Assembly: GCA_002305795.1 (NCBI GenBank)
Contig: DBRF01000019.1
Coordinates: 1 to 21,869 of the forward strand
Direction of reading: 5' to 3'
DNA length: 21,869 nucleotides
From: Ruminococcaceae bacterium UBA1375
Lineage (GTDB): Bacteria; Bacillota; Clostridia; Oscillospirales; Ruminococcaceae
The notes under the pieces are model-generated. The model saw only the letters and a list, made by a program, of their open reading frames with translations, had not been told where the DNA came from and made no database searches. Below are positions 1 to 5,600 of this stretch, piece by piece (position 1 is the first letter of the stretch; each line of letters begins with the position of its first letter). The translations under genes and the position numbers were made by a program.

Positions 1-53
1 CCAATATGTATTGTACTCCTACAGAAAAATCCCGGTTTTTTCAAAAAAAATCA

Positions 54-82
54 TTGACAACCTTTCCCCTTTTCGCTATAAT
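54..82 (+). promoter_or_regulatory. Sigma-A promoter for yceD-rpmF
   Basis: A perfect TTGACA (54–59) and a perfect TATAAT (77–82) are separated by 17 bp. Transcription should start near 89, giving a leader of about 20 nt before yceD. This is the only consensus promoter seen upstream of yceD and rpmF. Confidence 0.85.
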
Positions 83-109
83 AGTTAGGCGCGCATGTGA
101 GGTGAGTCG

Positions 110-595
110 ATGGGATTGGATTTACGCAGCGTCTTTGAAACCGAAGGCTCCAAACAGGAGATTTCGGAACAGCTGGACGAAAGGGAATACGAACTGTTTG
201 GCACCAAGCCTTTTGTGGAACGCATTTCGGTGCGGGGCGAAGTGGCCAACCGGGCGGGAGTGGTAACGCTTTCGGTACAGGTTTCGTTTCCTCTGCGGGT
301 CGCCTGCGACCGCTGCCTGGAGGAGTTCACCCGGCAGTATGACTATACCTTCACCCACACCCTGGTGCAACAGCTCCAGGACGAGTGGCAGGATTACATC
401 CTGGTGGAGGACGGCATGCTGGATTTGGAGGAACTGATCCTCTCCGACATTTTGCTGGAGCTGCCTACCAAGCTCTTATGCAAAGAAGATTGTAAAGGGC
501 TGTGCCCTCACTGTGGATGCAACTTAAATCATCAGTCCTGTGATTGTAACAAAGCCTATCACGATCCCCGTTGGGATGTGTTGAACACCCTGTAA
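110..595 (+). CDS. yceD: YceD family protein (DUF177)
   Basis: This 161-residue protein belongs to the DUF177/YceD family, which is almost always encoded directly before ribosomal protein L32 and is linked to rRNA/ribosome metabolism in bacteria and plastids. The central part shows the family pattern CDRCLEEF, and the C-terminal third carries a Cys-rich segment (CKEDCKGLCPHCG) that probably binds zinc. The start ATG has a GAGGTGA ribosome-binding site 4 nt upstream, and the length is typical. rpmF follows after 36 bp with no terminator between, so the two are co-transcribed from the promoter at 54–82. Family assignment is firm; molecular function is known only by association. Confidence 0.92.
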   Translation: MGLDLRSVFETEGSKQEISEQLDEREYELFGTKPFVERISVRGEVANRAGVVTLSVQVSFPLRVACDRCLEEFTRQYDYTFTHTLVQQLQDEWQDYILVEDGMLDLEELILSDILLELPTKLLCKEDCKGLCPHCGCNLNHQSCDCNKAYHDPRWDVLNTL

Positions 596-631
596 ACAGG
601 GTGACCGTAGTTTGAAGGAGGTGCTTAAACC

Positions 632-814
632 ATGGCAGTCCCCAAGAGAAAAACATCCAAAGCCAGAAGAGACAAGCGGCGCAGCGCCGTCTGGAAACTG
701 AAGCAGCCCGCTTTTTCTGTCTGCCCTCAGTGCGGCGAGCTGAAGGCTCCCCACAAGGTTTGCGCAAGCTGCGGCTACTACAAGGGCGTCCAGGTGCTCA
801 AGAAAGAGGCCTAA
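632..814 (+). CDS. rpmF: 50S ribosomal protein L32
   Basis: This 60-residue basic protein starts MAVPKRKTSKARRDKRR, the hallmark of bL32. It carries a zinc ribbon with Cys pairs at residues 31/34 and 44/47 (CPQC and CASC), so it is the zinc-binding (C+) form. It is a structural part of the large ribosomal subunit. A strong GAAGGAGGTG ribosome-binding site precedes the ATG. It is the second gene after yceD and is closed by the terminator at 878–907. In many Firmicutes plsX or acpP follows rpmF; here a DUF512 gene follows instead. Confidence 0.97.
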   Translation: MAVPKRKTSKARRDKRRSAVWKLKQPAFSVCPQCGELKAPHKVCASCGYYKGVQVLKKEA

Positions 815-877
815 GCTGCTTGTATACCGAGCCGGGATGTCCCAGTATGGACGTTTCGACGCGAAAGAAGAAGGTTT

Positions 878-907
878 CCCCGCGGGTCACTCCCACGGGG
901 CTTTTTT
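878..907 (+). terminator. Rho-independent terminator after rpmF
   Basis: CCCCG (878–882) pairs with CGGGG (896–900), with an additional inner GGG/CCC pair, and is followed by C and six T residues (902–907). It closes the yceD-rpmF transcript upstream of the DUF512 gene. Confidence 0.8.
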
Positions 908-943
908 CTACCATTTTTTCTTCTTCTCTTTAGGAGGTGCCCT

Positions 944-2272
944 ATGGCAGTTGTGGTCAAAAGTGTGGTTCCCCATTCCCCCGCCGCCAAAAAAGGGATG
1001 CGGGCCGGGGATGTGCTCCGCTCCATCAACGGAAACCCCATTTCCGACGTGCTGGATTATGATTTCTACATTACGGAAAGTAAATTAACGGTGGAATATG
1101 CCAGAGGGGATAAAATTAAGACGGTTCATATCAAAAAAGAGCAGTACCGGCCCCTGGGTTTGGAGTTCGAGACCTTTCTCATGGACGCCCAGCACAGCTG
1201 CACCAACCACTGCATTTTCTGCTTCGTGGACCAGACTCCGCCGGGGATGCGTCCGTCCCTGTACTTTAAGGATGACGACGCCCGGCTGTCCTTCTTGATG
1301 GGCAACTACATCACCCTCACCAACCTCAAGCAGCCGGACATCGACCGGATCTTAAAAATGCACATCAGCCCCATTAACGTGTCGGTGCACACCACCGACC
1401 CGGAACTGCGATGCAAGATGATGGGCAACCGGTTTGCCGGGGAAAAGCTGGACTATCTGCGGCAGCTGGCACAGGGAGGCATTACCGTCCACTGCCAGTG
1501 CGTCCTCTGCCCCGGCATCAACGACGGCCCCGCCTTGGAGCGCACTCTCAGGGAGCTGGGAGCGTTGTATCCCGGGGTGCAGTCCATCGCCTGTGTGCCG
1601 GTGGGGCTGACCAAGCACCGGGAAGGGTTGTACCCTTTGCAGCCCTACACCTCTGAGCAGGCGGGGGAAGTCATCGACCTGCTGGAAGGGTTTGCCGCGG
1701 ATTTCTACGCCAAACACGGCACCCGCCTGGCCTACGCCAGCGACGAGTTTTACCTGTTGGCCGGACGCCCTCTCCCGGAGGAGGACTACTACGAGGACTT
1801 CTCCCAGCTGGAAAACGGGGTGGGAGTCATCGCCACCCTGTTGGCGGACTTCCGCCGGGCCTGGGAGGAGCTGCCGGGGGACGACCGGCCCCGGTGCTGC
1901 TCGGTGGCCACCGGGGTGTCCGCAGCCCCCTTTTTGCAGCAGCTGACGGCCAAAGCCAAGGAGAAGTACCCCAACCTGGACTGCCGGGTGTACCCCATTA
2001 TCAACCATTTCTGGGGGGAGACCATCACTGTGGCGGGGCTGGTCACTGCCGGAGACATTATGGAGCAGCTGAAGGGGCAGAAGCTGGGAGAGGTGCTGTT
2101 TCTGCCCGACTGTATGCTCCGGCACCAGCAGGACTTTTTCCTGGACGACAAAACAGTCCAGGACGTGGAACAGGCCCTGGGGGTGAAGGTGCAGGTGATC
2201 CCCGCCGGGGGGGAAGAGTTTGCCTGGGCTATTACCGGGGAGGAGACGGTCTGCCAACCCGCAGAAGAATAA
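944..2272 (+). CDS. DUF512 protein: PDZ plus radical-SAM-like
   Basis: This 442-residue protein has an N-terminal PDZ-like domain (residues 1–65, with AAKKGMRAGDVLRSINGNP). A radical-SAM-type cluster CTNHCIFCF follows, with cysteines at 86, 90 and 93 in the CxxxCxxC pattern expected to hold a 4Fe-4S cluster. The DUF512 C-terminal domain covers roughly residues 280–425. An AGGAGG ribosome-binding site lies just before the ATG. In Clostridia this family is typically encoded next to der, plsY and gpsA, as here, although two toxin-like units now separate it from der. The substrate is unknown. Family assignment is firm from motif and context; no specific reaction can be named. Confidence 0.9.
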   Translation: MAVVVKSVVPHSPAAKKGMRAGDVLRSINGNPISDVLDYDFYITESKLTVEYARGDKIKTVHIKKEQYRPLGLEFETFLMDAQHSCTNHCIFCFVDQTPPGMRPSLYFKDDDARLSFLMGNYITLTNLKQPDIDRILKMHISPINVSVHTTDPELRCKMMGNRFAGEKLDYLRQLAQGGITVHCQCVLCPGINDGPALERTLRELGALYPGVQSIACVPVGLTKHREGLYPLQPYTSEQAGEVIDLLEGFAADFYAKHGTRLAYASDEFYLLAGRPLPEEDYYEDFSQLENGVGVIATLLADFRRAWEELPGDDRPRCCSVATGVSAAPFLQQLTAKAKEKYPNLDCRVYPIINHFWGETITVAGLVTAGDIMEQLKGQKLGEVLFLPDCMLRHQQDFFLDDKTVQDVEQALGVKVQVIPAGGEEFAWAITGEETVCQPAEE

Positions 2273-2275
2273 AGC

Positions 2276-2314
2276 AAACCCCAGCCGGGGAAAATGAAAC
2301 CGGCTGGGGTTTTT
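2276..2314 (+). terminator. Rho-independent terminator after DUF512 gene
   Basis: CCCCAGCCGG (2279–2288) and CCGGCTGGGG (2300–2309) form a perfect 10-bp stem followed by five T. It lies only 4 nt past the stop codon and just before the promoter of toxin-like unit 1, so that unit is insulated from upstream transcription. Confidence 0.9.
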
Positions 2315-2323
2315 GGACGGAAT

Positions 2324-2352
2324 TTGACAAGTTTGACTGGATTCCGTATAAT
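2324..2352 (+). promoter_or_regulatory. Sigma-A promoter of toxin-like unit 1 (sense)
   Basis: TTGACA (2324–2329) and TATAAT (2347–2352) are both perfect, with a 17-bp spacer. Transcription should begin near 2359, about 410 nt before the peptide start codon because of the inserted repeat. Such a strong promoter for a 30-codon gene implies control after transcription starts. Confidence 0.85.
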
Positions 2353-2358
2353 AGTGAC

Positions 2359-2432
2359 AAGGCATTTTGCCTACTCGCTTTGGCGGGGGAGGACAAGCAA
2401 TAGATAACGATGGCGGTACGTCCCTGATTGAT
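2359..2432 (+). ncRNA. Structured 5' leader of unit 1
   Basis: The first 75 nt of the predicted transcript match the leader of unit 2 (3049–3125). Stem 1 is GGCA/TGCC (2361–2364 with 2368–2371). Stem 2 is CTCGC/GCGGG (2374–2378 with 2383–2387). A 34-nt module then runs from GGACAAGC at 2391 to GTCCC at 2424. Stem sequences differ between the copies but still pair, while the GCCTACTC junction and the module are nearly identical. That pattern indicates a selected RNA fold. Its role is inferred: mRNA stability, antisense recognition or protein binding. Confidence 0.55.
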
Positions 2433-2484
2433 TTCCTTTTTTTTGCACACGGTGCAGGAAAAACGGAAAGTGGGATGCTTGTTT

Positions 2485-2739
2485 CAGACTGTAGAAAAAC
2501 CCTCAATGTTGTGAAACAACGAGGACAGACGGAAATCTTGCCTCCCTCTGACGAGGGAGGTGGCCAGCGCAAAGCGCTGGTCGGAGGGAGAGAAAAACAA
2601 TATTATTTTCGCTATTTAAGGATAGTGCGAATTTTATTGTTTTCTCTCCCCCAGTCTGCTTCGCAGACAGCCCCCTGATACATCGAAGATGTATCGCAGA
2701 GAGGGGCCAAGGCCATCAATGACCTTTTTCGACAAGCTG
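2485..2739. mobile_element. MITE-like insertion in the unit 1 leader
   Basis: This 255-bp block is absent from the otherwise collinear unit 2 leader. It is bounded by imperfect 15-bp terminal inverted repeats (2485–2499 and 2725–2739, 12 of 15 matching) and contains no gene. The interior is a chain of hairpins: CCTCCCTC/GAGGGAGG at 2541–2560, CCAGCGC/GCGCTGG at 2564–2580, a long arm pairing across 2586–2650, GTCTGC/GCAGAC at 2654–2668 and GATACATC/GATGTATC at 2677–2695. No clear target-site duplication is visible. It is probably mobilised in trans by a transposase elsewhere. Confidence 0.6.
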
Positions 2740-2740
2740 A

Positions 2741-2765
2741 CCTTCTTTCCGTTACGGAAAGGAGG
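2741..2765 (+). promoter_or_regulatory. SD-sequestering hairpin, unit 1
   Basis: An 11-bp stem with a TTA loop (2741–2751 with 2755–2765, one U·G pair) buries GGAAAGGAGG, the Shine-Dalgarno of the 30-codon gene starting at 2773. Occluded ribosome-binding sites are typical of type I toxin mRNAs. The wobble pair is a C-G pair in unit 2, a compensatory difference. Confidence 0.7.
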
Positions 2766-2772
2766 GGAGAGT

Positions 2773-2865
2773 ATGGATTCCAACGATTGGACTGCCATCT
2801 TTACATTAGGACTTTTACTGGTGGACATTCTCGCACTGGTATGGAACTATAAAAACAAGAAGTAA
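2773..2865 (+). CDS. Type I toxin-like 30-aa membrane peptide, unit 1
   Basis: The peptide starts MDSNDWTAIFTLGLLL, continues as a single hydrophobic helix (about residues 7–24) and ends in a lysine-rich tail (KNKK). That is the layout of small Firmicute type I toxins and holin-like peptides, which depolarise or perforate the membrane when overproduced. A very strong AAAGGAGGGG ribosome-binding site lies 7–8 nt upstream but inside a hairpin. The stop codon lies within the terminator stem. Unit 2 encodes a paralog identical at 23 of 30 positions, with mostly conservative changes in the membrane helix, so the reading frame is under selection. Toxicity is inferred; I cannot name a family with confidence. 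Confidence 0.72.
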   Translation: MDSNDWTAIFTLGLLLVDILALVWNYKNKK

Positions 2866-2937
2866 CCGCTTCTAGCCCTTGCGGTTACTTCTTTAACGTA
2901 ACTAATAGGGACTACCGTTGTCGGCTTGTCCTTTTCT
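2848..2937 (-). ncRNA. Putative antisense antitoxin RNA, unit 1
   Basis: A consensus minus-strand promoter (2944–2972) points at the 3' end of the peptide gene, and the terminator stem at 2857–2893 ends the transcript with a good U tract. The predicted RNA is about 90 nt. It begins with a hairpin GGACaagCCGacaaCGG..GUCC (minus strand of 2908–2931) conserved in unit 2, and its second hairpin is antisense to the end of the peptide mRNA. This is the expected geometry of a type I RNA antitoxin. Transcription itself is inferred. Confidence 0.65.
2857..2893. terminator. Bidirectional terminator, unit 1
   Basis: AAGAAGTAACCGC (2857–2869) and GCGGTTACTTCTT (2881–2893) form a perfect 13-bp stem with an 11-nt loop. 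On the minus strand it is followed by GTTTTT, a good U tract for the antisense RNA; on the plus strand the U tract is short (TTT). The sense and antisense RNAs are therefore complementary at least over this hairpin. Confidence 0.8.
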
Positions 2938-2943
2938 ATTTTC

Positions 2944-2972
2944 AGTATACCAGTTTCCTCTGTCTTTGTCAA
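2944..2972 (-). promoter_or_regulatory. Antisense sigma-A promoter, unit 1
   Basis: On the minus strand TTGACA (complement of 2967–2972) and TATACT (complement of 2944–2949) are spaced by 17 bp, with transcription expected from about 2937 toward the peptide gene. The same arrangement recurs in unit 2. Confidence 0.8.
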
Positions 2973-3005
2973 GCCGCCTTCCGTTAGAGACAGAGGAAAC
3001 TTTTT
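2952..3005 (+). terminator. Second, long-stem terminator between the units
   Basis: AGTTTCCTCTGTCT (2952–2965) and AGACAGAGGAAACT (2988–3001) are a perfect 14-bp inverted repeat with a 22-nt loop followed by a T run. It lies over the spacer of the antisense promoter and would stop unit 1 readthrough before the unit 2 promoter. Unit 2 has no equivalent. Confidence 0.55.
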
Positions 3006-3012
3006 AGAAAAA

Positions 3013-3042
3013 TTGACAAAACCCAGCCGGTTTTGTTATAAT
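3013..3042 (+). promoter_or_regulatory. Sigma-A promoter of toxin-like unit 2 (sense)
   Basis: TTGACA (3013–3018) and TATAAT (3037–3042) have an 18-bp spacer. The start site is expected near 3049, giving a leader of about 157 nt before the unit 2 peptide. Confidence 0.82.
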
Positions 3043-3048
3043 AAAAAC

Positions 3049-3125
3049 ACGGCGAGAGCCTACTCAAAGGAAAATCCTTTGGGGGAGGACAAGCAATAGA
3101 TAACGATAGCGGTAAGTCCCTGATT
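3049..3125 (+). ncRNA. Structured 5' leader of unit 2
   Basis: This is the paralog of the unit 1 leader. Stem 1 is GGC/GCC with a GAGA loop (3051–3060). Stem 2 is CTCAAAGGA/TCCTTTGGG (3063–3071 with 3075–3083), longer than in unit 1 and different in sequence but still paired. The 34-nt module runs from GGACAAGC (3087) to GTCCC (3120) and differs from unit 1 at two positions. This copy is uninterrupted by the inserted repeat, so it shows the ancestral spacing to the SD hairpin. Confidence 0.55.
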
Positions 3126-3174
3126 TTTCTATTTCTTTTTTGCAAAGAAAGCGGAAAGGGGGCACTTGTTTTTA

Positions 3175-3197
3175 CTCCTTTCCGTTACGGAAAGGAG
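3175..3197 (+). promoter_or_regulatory. SD-sequestering hairpin, unit 2
   Basis: CTCCTTTCCG (3175–3184) pairs perfectly with CGGAAAGGAG (3188–3197) around a TTA loop, hiding the Shine-Dalgarno 8 nt before the ATG at 3206. Arm sequence and loop match unit 1 except for the U·G to C-G change. Confidence 0.72.
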
Positions 3198-3205
3198 GGG
3201 AGAGT

Positions 3206-3298
3206 ATGGATTCCAACGATTGGAACACCATCTTTACATTGGGATTGTTACTGGTGGAAATTATTGCACTGGTACTTGACCATAAAAACAAGAAGTAA
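3206..3298 (+). CDS. Type I toxin-like 30-aa membrane peptide, unit 2
   Basis: This is the paralog of the unit 1 peptide. It starts MDSNDWNTIFTLGLLL, has one hydrophobic helix containing VEIIALVL, and ends in the same lysine-rich KNKK tail. Seven substitutions separate the two peptides (T/N, A/T, D/E, L/I, W/L, N/D, Y/H), mostly mild, and many codon differences are synonymous; this favours a translated product. The ribosome-binding site GGAGGGG is optimally spaced from the ATG but is covered by the hairpin at 3175–3197. The likely role, inferred from layout, is a membrane-acting toxin held silent by mRNA structure and the antisense RNA. Confidence 0.72.
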   Translation: MDSNDWNTIFTLGLLLVEIIALVLDHKNKK

Positions 3299-3373
3299 CC
3301 GCTTTATGCCCTTACGGTTACTTCTTTAAGAACTAACTTAGAGGGACGAACCGTTGTCGGCTTGTCCTTTTCT
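3281..3373 (-). ncRNA. Putative antisense antitoxin RNA, unit 2
   Basis: This RNA is predicted from the minus-strand promoter at 3380–3408 to the bidirectional terminator at 3290–3326. The 5' hairpin GGACaagCCGacaaCGGuucGUCC (minus strand of 3343–3367) is nearly identical to that of unit 1. The 3' part is antisense to the end of the unit 2 peptide mRNA. Length is about 90 nt. Confidence 0.65.
3290..3326. terminator. Bidirectional terminator, unit 2
   Basis: AAGAAGTAACCG (3290–3301) pairs with CGGTTACTTCTT (3315–3326). As in unit 1, the stem includes the peptide stop codon and has its better U tract on the minus strand. The loop differs from unit 1, which could give each antisense RNA some target specificity. 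Confidence 0.78.
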
Positions 3374-3379
3374 GTTTCC

Positions 3380-3408
3380 AGTATAGCAGTTTTTCCCGTT
3401 TTTGTCAA
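3380..3408 (-). promoter_or_regulatory. Antisense sigma-A promoter, unit 2
   Basis: TTGACA (complement of 3403–3408) and TATACT (complement of 3380–3385) are separated by 17 bp on the minus strand. The hexamers and spacing are identical to those of unit 1. Confidence 0.8.
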
Positions 3409-3475
3409 GGAGGCAGCGGCTTCCTTGGAGAACGACAGAATATTTTTTGATCAGAACCTAAAAGGAGGTACGCCC

Positions 3476-4813
3476 ATGTCTACCCCTGTGGTAGCGGTGG
3501 TGGGACGGCCCAATGTGGGCAAGTCCACCCTGTTCAATAAACTCATCGGCCGCCGGCTCAGCATTGTGGAGGACACCCCCGGCGTCACCCGGGACCGGAT
3601 TTACGCCCCCTGCGAGTGGAGCGGGCGGAAGTTTCTGCTGGTGGACACCGGCGGCTTGGAGCCCCACAGCAACGACCCCATCCTTACCCAGATGCGGCGG
3701 CAGGCCCAGCTGGCCATGGAAGCCGCTTCGGTGATTATCCTGGTCACCGACGTGCGGGACGGGGTCACCGCCAACGACACGGAGGTGGCCCAGATGCTGC
3801 AAAAAAGCGGCAAACCGGTGGTCCTCTGCGTCAATAAGTGCGACTCCATCGGCGCTCTGCCGGCGGAATACTATGAATTTTACAATTTAGGCTTGGGAGA
3901 CCCCATCCCTGTTTCCTCTGTCCACGGCACCGGCACCGGCGATTTGCTGGATGCGGTGCTGGCCAACCTCCCCCTGCTCCAGCCGGAACAGGAGGAAGAG
4001 GACGTGGTGAAGGTGGCGGTGGTGGGCAAGCCCAACGTGGGCAAGTCCAGCCTGATCAACCGGATTGCCGGGGAGGAGCGGGTGATTGTTTCCGACGTGG
4101 CGGGTACCACCCGGGACGCCACCGACATTCCCATCCACAACCAGTACGGAGACTTCCTCTTTATCGACACCGCCGGGATGCGCCGGAAAAGCCGGGTGCT
4201 GGAAAAGATTGAGCAGTACAGCGTGCTCCGAGCCCAGATGGCGGTGGACCGCAGCGACGTCTGCTGCATTTTGCTGGACGCCACGGTGGGCTTCACCGAG
4301 CAGGACAGCAAGGTGGCGGGCTACGCCCACGAACAGGGCAAGGGCTGCATCATCGTCATCAACAAGTGGGATGCCGTGGAGGATAAAACCGGCAAGACCA
4401 TGCAGGAGATGATTGACAAGCTGAAAAAGGACTTTTCCTTTATGAGCTACGCCCCCTTCCTGTTCCTCTCCGCCAAAACCGGCCAGCGGGTGGATAAGCT
4501 CTTCCCCCTGATTCAGGAAGTGGCCAAGCAGAATGCGGTGCGGATCAACACCGGTGTACTCAACGAGCTGCTGGCGGCAGCCACCAACCGGGTGCAGCCC
4601 CCCAGCGACAAGGGAAAGCGGCTGAAAATCTACTACATGACCCAGGCATCCACCAAGCCCCCCACCTTTGTGGCCTTCGTCAACCGCAAGGAACTGTTCC
4701 ACTTCTCTTACCAGCGGTATCTGGAAAACCAGATCCGGGAAGCCTTCGGCCTGATGGGTACTCCCATCCGGCTGGTGGTGCGGCAGAGAAGCGGCGCATC
4801 TTCGGATGTGTAA
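3476..4813 (+). CDS. der: Ribosome-assembly GTPase Der (EngA)
   Basis: This 445-residue protein has two tandem GTPase domains and a C-terminal KH-like domain, the layout and length of Der. G1 motifs are GRPNVGKST (residues 10–18) and GKPNVGKSS (184–192); G3 motifs are DTGG and DTAG; G4 motifs are NKCD and NKWD. It acts in late 50S subunit maturation and is essential in most bacteria. I chose the ATG at 3476 because AAAGGAGG lies 8 nt upstream and the product then begins MSTPVVAVVGRPNVGKS as in the family; an in-frame ATG at 3362 would only add a non-homologous tail through the antisense promoter. No clear promoter was found between unit 2 and der, so readthrough from unit 2 or a weak promoter may feed it. 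Confidence 0.97.
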   Translation: MSTPVVAVVGRPNVGKSTLFNKLIGRRLSIVEDTPGVTRDRIYAPCEWSGRKFLLVDTGGLEPHSNDPILTQMRRQAQLAMEAASVIILVTDVRDGVTANDTEVAQMLQKSGKPVVLCVNKCDSIGALPAEYYEFYNLGLGDPIPVSSVHGTGTGDLLDAVLANLPLLQPEQEEEDVVKVAVVGKPNVGKSSLINRIAGEERVIVSDVAGTTRDATDIPIHNQYGDFLFIDTAGMRRKSRVLEKIEQYSVLRAQMAVDRSDVCCILLDATVGFTEQDSKVAGYAHEQGKGCIIVINKWDAVEDKTGKTMQEMIDKLKKDFSFMSYAPFLFLSAKTGQRVDKLFPLIQEVAKQNAVRINTGVLNELLAAATNRVQPPSDKGKRLKIYYMTQASTKPPTFVAFVNRKELFHFSYQRYLENQIREAFGLMGTPIRLVVRQRSGASSDV

Positions 4814-4850
4814 TTTCCTATCTTGAGAGATTGAAAAAGGAGAATCCCCT

Positions 4851-5525
4851 ATGTTGTATCCTGCTTCCCCTCTGATCCTCATCCTCTTTTTGGCGGGGAT
4901 CGCCATCCTCAGCTACCTGTTCGGCAGCGTGAACTTCGCCATTGTCTGGACCCGTGTGTTCCTCCACGACGACATCCGCAAATACGGCAGCGGCAACGCC
5001 GGTATGACCAACGTGCTGCGCACTGTGGGCAAGGGGGCAGCGGCCCTGACCCTGCTGGGGGACATTGCCAAGGGTGTGCTGTCGGTGCTGGTGGCGCAGC
5101 TGGTGTTCACCCTGCTGATTCCCGACCCCTTCTTCTGCGTGCTGGCCAAGTACCTGGCTGCCTTCGGAGCGCTGATGGGACACCTGTTCCCCCTGTACTA
5201 CGGCTTCAAAGGAGGCAAGGGGGTGGCGGTCAGCGCCGGAGCTATGCTGATGCTGGCGCCCTGGGTGTTTTTGTGCTGCCTGGGGGTGTTTCTGCTTGCG
5301 GTGGTGCTCACCCGGTATGTGTCTTTGGGAAGCATTTTGTCTGCGGTGGCCTACCCGGTGTTTATCTTCCTCTTCGGCTTTTTCTGGACCCCCCATCCCT
5401 ATTGGGTGTTGGAAACGGCCTGTGCGGCGGTGTTGGGGATTATCGTCATCGCCATGCACCACGAAAACATCGGTCGTTTGATTCACGGAACCGAGCGGAA
5501 AATCGGCGAAAAAAAGGAAAAATAA
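4851..5525 (+). CDS. plsY: Acyl-phosphate glycerol-3-phosphate acyltransferase
   Basis: This 224-residue polytopic membrane protein transfers an acyl group from acyl-phosphate to glycerol 3-phosphate, making lysophosphatidate for phospholipid synthesis. It contains the PlsY loop motifs GSGNAGMTNVLRT and GFKGGKGVAVSAG. The sequence is several hydrophobic helices separated by short loops, and the extreme C terminus is lysine-rich. It lies 37 bp after der, with an AAAAGGAG ribosome-binding site, and 75 bp before gpsA, whose product makes its substrate. The functional pairing supports the call. Confidence 0.96.
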   Translation: MLYPASPLILILFLAGIAILSYLFGSVNFAIVWTRVFLHDDIRKYGSGNAGMTNVLRTVGKGAAALTLLGDIAKGVLSVLVAQLVFTLLIPDPFFCVLAKYLAAFGALMGHLFPLYYGFKGGKGVAVSAGAMLMLAPWVFLCCLGVFLLAVVLTRYVSLGSILSAVAYPVFIFLFGFFWTPHPYWVLETACAAVLGIIVIAMHHENIGRLIHGTERKIGEKKEK

Positions 5526-5532
5526 CGGTGTG

Positions 5533-5568
5533 ACCCGGACGCTGCGGCTTCCGGGTACTGCTGTTTTT
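5533..5568 (+). terminator. Possible terminator or attenuator between plsY and gpsA
   Basis: ACCCGGA (5533–5539) pairs with TCCGGGT (5550–5556), and six T follow at 5563–5568 after a 6-nt gap. The gap makes it a weak terminator, so partial readthrough into gpsA is likely. Confidence 0.45.
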
Positions 5569-5600
5569 TGAAGTAGAATTCCATATGGAGGTGTACCCCT

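Noticed and set aside
632..943. plsX/acpP continuation of the rpmF operon
   Set aside because: A terminator at 878–907 and an unrelated DUF512 gene follow rpmF.
2410..2427. Five-codon leader peptide (MAVRP) within the unit 1 leader
   Set aside because: The ATG is ATA in unit 2, so the frame is not conserved, and there is no ribosome-binding site.
1352..2572. Long minus-strand open frame opposite the DUF512 gene
   Set aside because: It is a shadow of GC-rich codons in the real gene, with no domain or start signal.
3362..3475. Longer der reading frame starting at ATG 3362
   Set aside because: It has no ribosome-binding site, no family similarity, and overlaps the antisense promoter of unit 2; ATG 3476 has a strong site.
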